The position numbers and the translations under genes are program-made. The notes under the pieces were generated by a model. That model saw only the letters and a list, made by a program, of their open reading frames with translations. It did not search any database and had not been told where the DNA came from. A stretch of DNA of 64,000 bases from Gari tellinella (Eukaryota; Mollusca; Bivalvia; Cardiida; Psammobiidae), in contig OV277872.1 in the NCBI GenBank assembly GCA_922989275.2, forward strand, positions 27,792,119 through 27,856,118. The letters run 5' to 3'. Shown in pieces: positions 63,975 to 64,000 of this stretch; positions within the stretch are counted from its first letter, which is position 1; every line of letters starts with the position of its first letter.

Positions 63975-64000
63975 GGTACATGTATTTGCAAACTATACCA

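Overview
The window is animal nuclear DNA, most likely from a bivalve mollusc (inferred). It is AT-rich and holds three spliced genes with canonical GT-AG introns. Everything between their exons is packed with miniature inverted-repeat elements, tandem-repeat elements and decayed LINEs. The bivalve guess rests on the roughly 160-180 bp tandem-repeat elements capped by short hairpins (the 'pearl'/Helitron-like type), tRNA-derived SINE heads and a RING-less B-box/NHL-like gene. No species name can be read from the sequence.

Layout. (1) 278-19255, minus strand: the 5' part of a gamma-syntrophin gene (PH1a and PDZ, then the start of PH2), six exons including a 23-nt microexon; the gene runs off the left edge. 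Its 11-kb first intron (8027-19237) is full of repeats. (2) 19256-19508: a 253-bp head-to-head spacer with an RFX/X-box-like site. (3) 19509-34688, plus strand: a complete 11-exon EFHC1 gene of 641 codons, a ciliary doublet-microtubule protein with three DM10 domains and a C-terminal EF-hand. (4) 34.7-46.6 kb: intergenic; palindromic MITEs, an RTE-type LINE 3' end, local tandem duplications and nested TIR elements. (5) 46.7-55.65 kb: a very large diverged inverted repeat; its left arm is split by a LINE whose 1027-codon ORF (partial endonuclease, reverse transcriptase, C-terminal Cys/His motif) is open. (6) 56341-61297, plus strand: a three-exon TRIM-like gene (B-box, coiled coil, NHL-like propeller; 508 codons). 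(7) 61311-63048: a TIR element starting 13 bp after that stop codon and carrying a frameshifted LINE RT bracketed by perfect 24-bp inverted repeats. MITEs continue to the right edge.

How it fits together. EFHC1 belongs to motile cilia. The divergent syntrophin gene shares its promoter interval, so the X-box-like site could affect both (inference). The TRIM-like gene looks independent. The strongest mobile-DNA theme is that several unrelated families (TTAA-flanked and CAGGGCT-ended) share one architecture: short terminal repeats around a long, near-perfect central palindrome. Exon boundaries were placed by eye from splice sites, reading phase and remembered family similarity; no alignment or search was run.
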